Shown piece after piece: positions 5,707-7,125 of a stretch of DNA of 7,125 bases. The notes under the pieces are model-generated. The model was given only the letters and a program-made list of their open reading frames with translations. It made no database searches and was not told the origin of the DNA. A program made the position numbers and the translations under genes. The stretch is from Oscillospiraceae bacterium. GTDB taxonomy: Bacteria > Bacillota > Clostridia > Oscillospirales > Ruminococcaceae. The first letter of the stretch is position 1, and every line of letters starts with the position of its first letter. The stretch covers positions 1-7,125 of the forward strand of contig JAEDLA010000072.1 in assembly GCA_016295545.1 (NCBI GenBank), written 5' to 3'.

Positions 5707-7051
5707 ATCCAACTGTTATTTTTTCCTGCGGCAGCTTTGAAAGATTGGATTTGCTGCCGGAAACGGCTGCGTATATTACTGTAAGACCGCCTACACGTCC
5801 GAGAAACATCATCACTATGAGTATAATATGTGAAGCTGTTCCCAGTGAGGGGGTTATCCCCAGTGTAAGTCCTACTGTACCTATCGCCGAAGCTGTTTCA
5901 AAAAGGCACAGTTTCAGCGGCAGATTTTCAATATTGCTTATGGCAACTGCTCCTGACATGAAAATTGTCAGGTACATAAGCAGTATCGCTGCGGCATTTT
6001 TTACAGCGTCCTCGGGAATCCTTCTTCCAAAAAAGCTTGTTTCCTTTTCCTTGCGGAATACCGAAACTGCCGATGAAAACAGTACAGCTGCCGTAGTGGT
6101 TTTCATACCGCCTGCCGTTGAACCCGGTGATCCGCCTATCAGCATAAGCACTATCATTATGAGAAGTCCTCCGCCTCCCAGCAAATTCAGGTCTACGGTA
6201 TTGAAGCCGGCTGTTCTCGGAGTTACTGCCTGAAACAGCGCTGCAAGTATGCGCTCTCCTGTGGTCATATCCCAGCTGCTTCCGGAAAACTCAACATAAT
6301 AGTATATTGCCGGCAGGATTATAAGTATTCCTGATGTTGCAAGAATGACCTTGCTCTGCATACGATATTTTTTCAGGCTGAAACGGTGGGTTTTTATGTC
6401 GTCCCATGTAAGAAATCCTATTCCGCCGATTACAATTAACAGTATTATCACGATATTTACAACCGCACTGCCTGAGAAAAATGTCAGGGAGGAAAATTGC
6501 TCCCGAACGCCCATAAGGTCAAATCCGGCGTTGCAGAATGCTGACACTGAATGGAAAAGTGAATACCATATTCCCCGTACCGCACCGAACTCCGACCAGA
6601 ACACAGGCAGCATAAGAATAGCGCCGATAAGCTCAACAGCTATTGTAATTTTTATGGCAAAGGAGGTAAGGCGGACTATTCCTCCCACTTCCATTGCCGA
6701 TATGGAATCCTGCATAGTGCTTCTTTGGAGAAGTCCTATTCTTCTGCCCGACAGCATTGCAAAGGCAGCAGCAATGGTAACAACACCCAGTCCTCCTATC
6801 TGTATAAGCGTAAGTATGACCGCCTGACCAAAGCCTGACCAGTAGGTTGCCGTATCCTGAGTGATAAGTCCTGTAACGCAGGTTGCGGAGGTGGCTGTGA
6901 ACAGTGCGTCAAGGAAGCTTGCCGAACCCTCCCCCCTCTTTGATACAGGAAGCATAAGAAGCAATGCTCCCGCAAGTATTACGGCTATAAAGCCGATGAT
7001 TATTGTCTGAAACGATGACAGCTTTTTTGATGAAGCTTTCGTTTTACTCAC
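5705..7051 (-). CDS. ktrB: KtrB-type potassium transporter membrane subunit (TrkH/KtrB family)
   Basis: Polytopic potassium translocating subunit in the cytoplasmic membrane, 448 residues, the usual KtrB length and shorter than proteobacterial TrkH. All four filter loops of the four-fold pseudo-repeat are visible, each with its key glycine: ATSATCVTGL (53-62, G61), HSVSAFCNAGF (167-177, G176), AVTPRTAGFNT (275-285, G282) and ETASAIGTVGL (385-395, G394). The glycine/serine/threonine-rich gating loop GGSPGSTAGGMKTTT is at 306-320, and the conserved FLGRVGGLT with its arginine at 416-424. The cytoplasmic 'THRFSLKKYRMQSK' stretch (221-234) is typical of Ktr proteins. Translation starts at a GTG (7051) with AAGGAG 9 bases upstream. 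KtrA is encoded directly downstream, so the pair forms a Ktr uptake system; KtrB-type carriers are often sodium-stimulated, which cannot be judged here. The promoter lies mostly beyond the window. Confidence 0.95.
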   Translation of the reverse strand: MSKTKASSKKLSSFQTIIIGFIAVILAGALLLMLPVSKRGEGSASFLDALFTATSATCVTGLITQDTATYWSGFGQAVILTLIQIGGLGVVTIAAAFAMLSGRRIGLLQRSTMQDSISAMEVGGIVRLTSFAIKITIAVELIGAILMLPVFWSEFGAVRGIWYSLFHSVSAFCNAGFDLMGVREQFSSLTFFSGSAVVNIVIILLIVIGGIGFLTWDDIKTHRFSLKKYRMQSKVILATSGILIILPAIYYYVEFSGSSWDMTTGERILAALFQAVTPRTAGFNTVDLNLLGGGGLLIMIVLMLIGGSPGSTAGGMKTTTAAVLFSSAVSVFRKEKETSFFGRRIPEDAVKNAAAILLMYLTIFMSGAVAISNIENLPLKLCLFETASAIGTVGLTLGITPSLGTASHIILIVMMFLGRVGGLTVIYAAVSGSKSNLSKLPQEKITVG

Positions 7052-7125
7052 CCTTTCCCTCTCCTTTTAAGCCAATGAATTCTGACGGTATAAATTATTT
7101 CCGAACAGGCTGTATAGTCTGTCAG

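Noticed and set aside
5745..6233. 162-codon open frame on the plus strand
   Set aside because: It lies wholly antisense to ktrB, whose four filter loops are intact. The translation has no recognisable domain and no ribosome binding site of note.
6345..6827. 160-codon open frame on the plus strand
   Set aside because: Also antisense to ktrB. It is rich in Ile, Thr, Ser and Pro, as expected from the complement of a hydrophobic membrane protein gene.
7082..7125. CTGAC ... GTCAG inverted repeat at the right edge
   Set aside because: The arms are only five bases long and 34 bases apart, cut by the window end; expected by chance.

Overview
The window looks like chromosomal DNA from a low-to-moderate GC Gram-positive bacterium, most likely a Clostridia member of the Ruminococcus/Oscillospiraceae kind. 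The signs are strong AGGAGG-type ribosome binding sites before almost every gene, a textbook sigma-A promoter, a KtrAB-type (not proteobacterial TrkAH-type) potassium system and a tightly packed ABC-2 exporter operon. The lineage is an inference from style and protein families; no rRNA or other marker gene is present.

Layout, left to right. Positions 38-3274 hold a three-gene operon read on the minus strand: an ATP-binding subunit (2321-3274), then two ABC-2 type permeases (1191-2321 and 38-1204). The genes overlap by 1 and 14 bases, so they are probably translationally coupled and make one exporter with two different membrane subunits. The arrangement and sizes resemble the LnrLMN/antibiotic-export class, but the substrate is unknown. 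The 185-base intergenic region 3275-3459 holds a fully consensus promoter for the next gene, a weaker -10-like site for the ABC operon, and two overlapping inverted repeats that could be operators.

Positions 3460-4995 (plus strand) hold a single-gene unit encoding a 511-residue cytoplasmic protein. Its last ~110 residues look like a SMI1/KNR4 (SUKH) domain; the preceding ~390 residues are not recognised. A strong bidirectional terminator (4998-5040) separates it from the convergent potassium operon.

Positions 5044-7051 (minus strand) encode ktrB (membrane potassium translocator, GTG start) followed by ktrA (cytosolic RCK gating subunit). Together they form a Ktr-type potassium uptake system. 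KtrA octameric rings are known in this family to bind ATP/ADP and often c-di-AMP and to gate KtrB dimers. The promoter and any leader RNA of this operon lie mostly beyond the right edge.

The genes are mostly ordinary housekeeping and transport functions. The least explained item is the long SUKH-domain protein with its near-ideal promoter. I saw no mobile element, CRISPR array, tRNA or rRNA.
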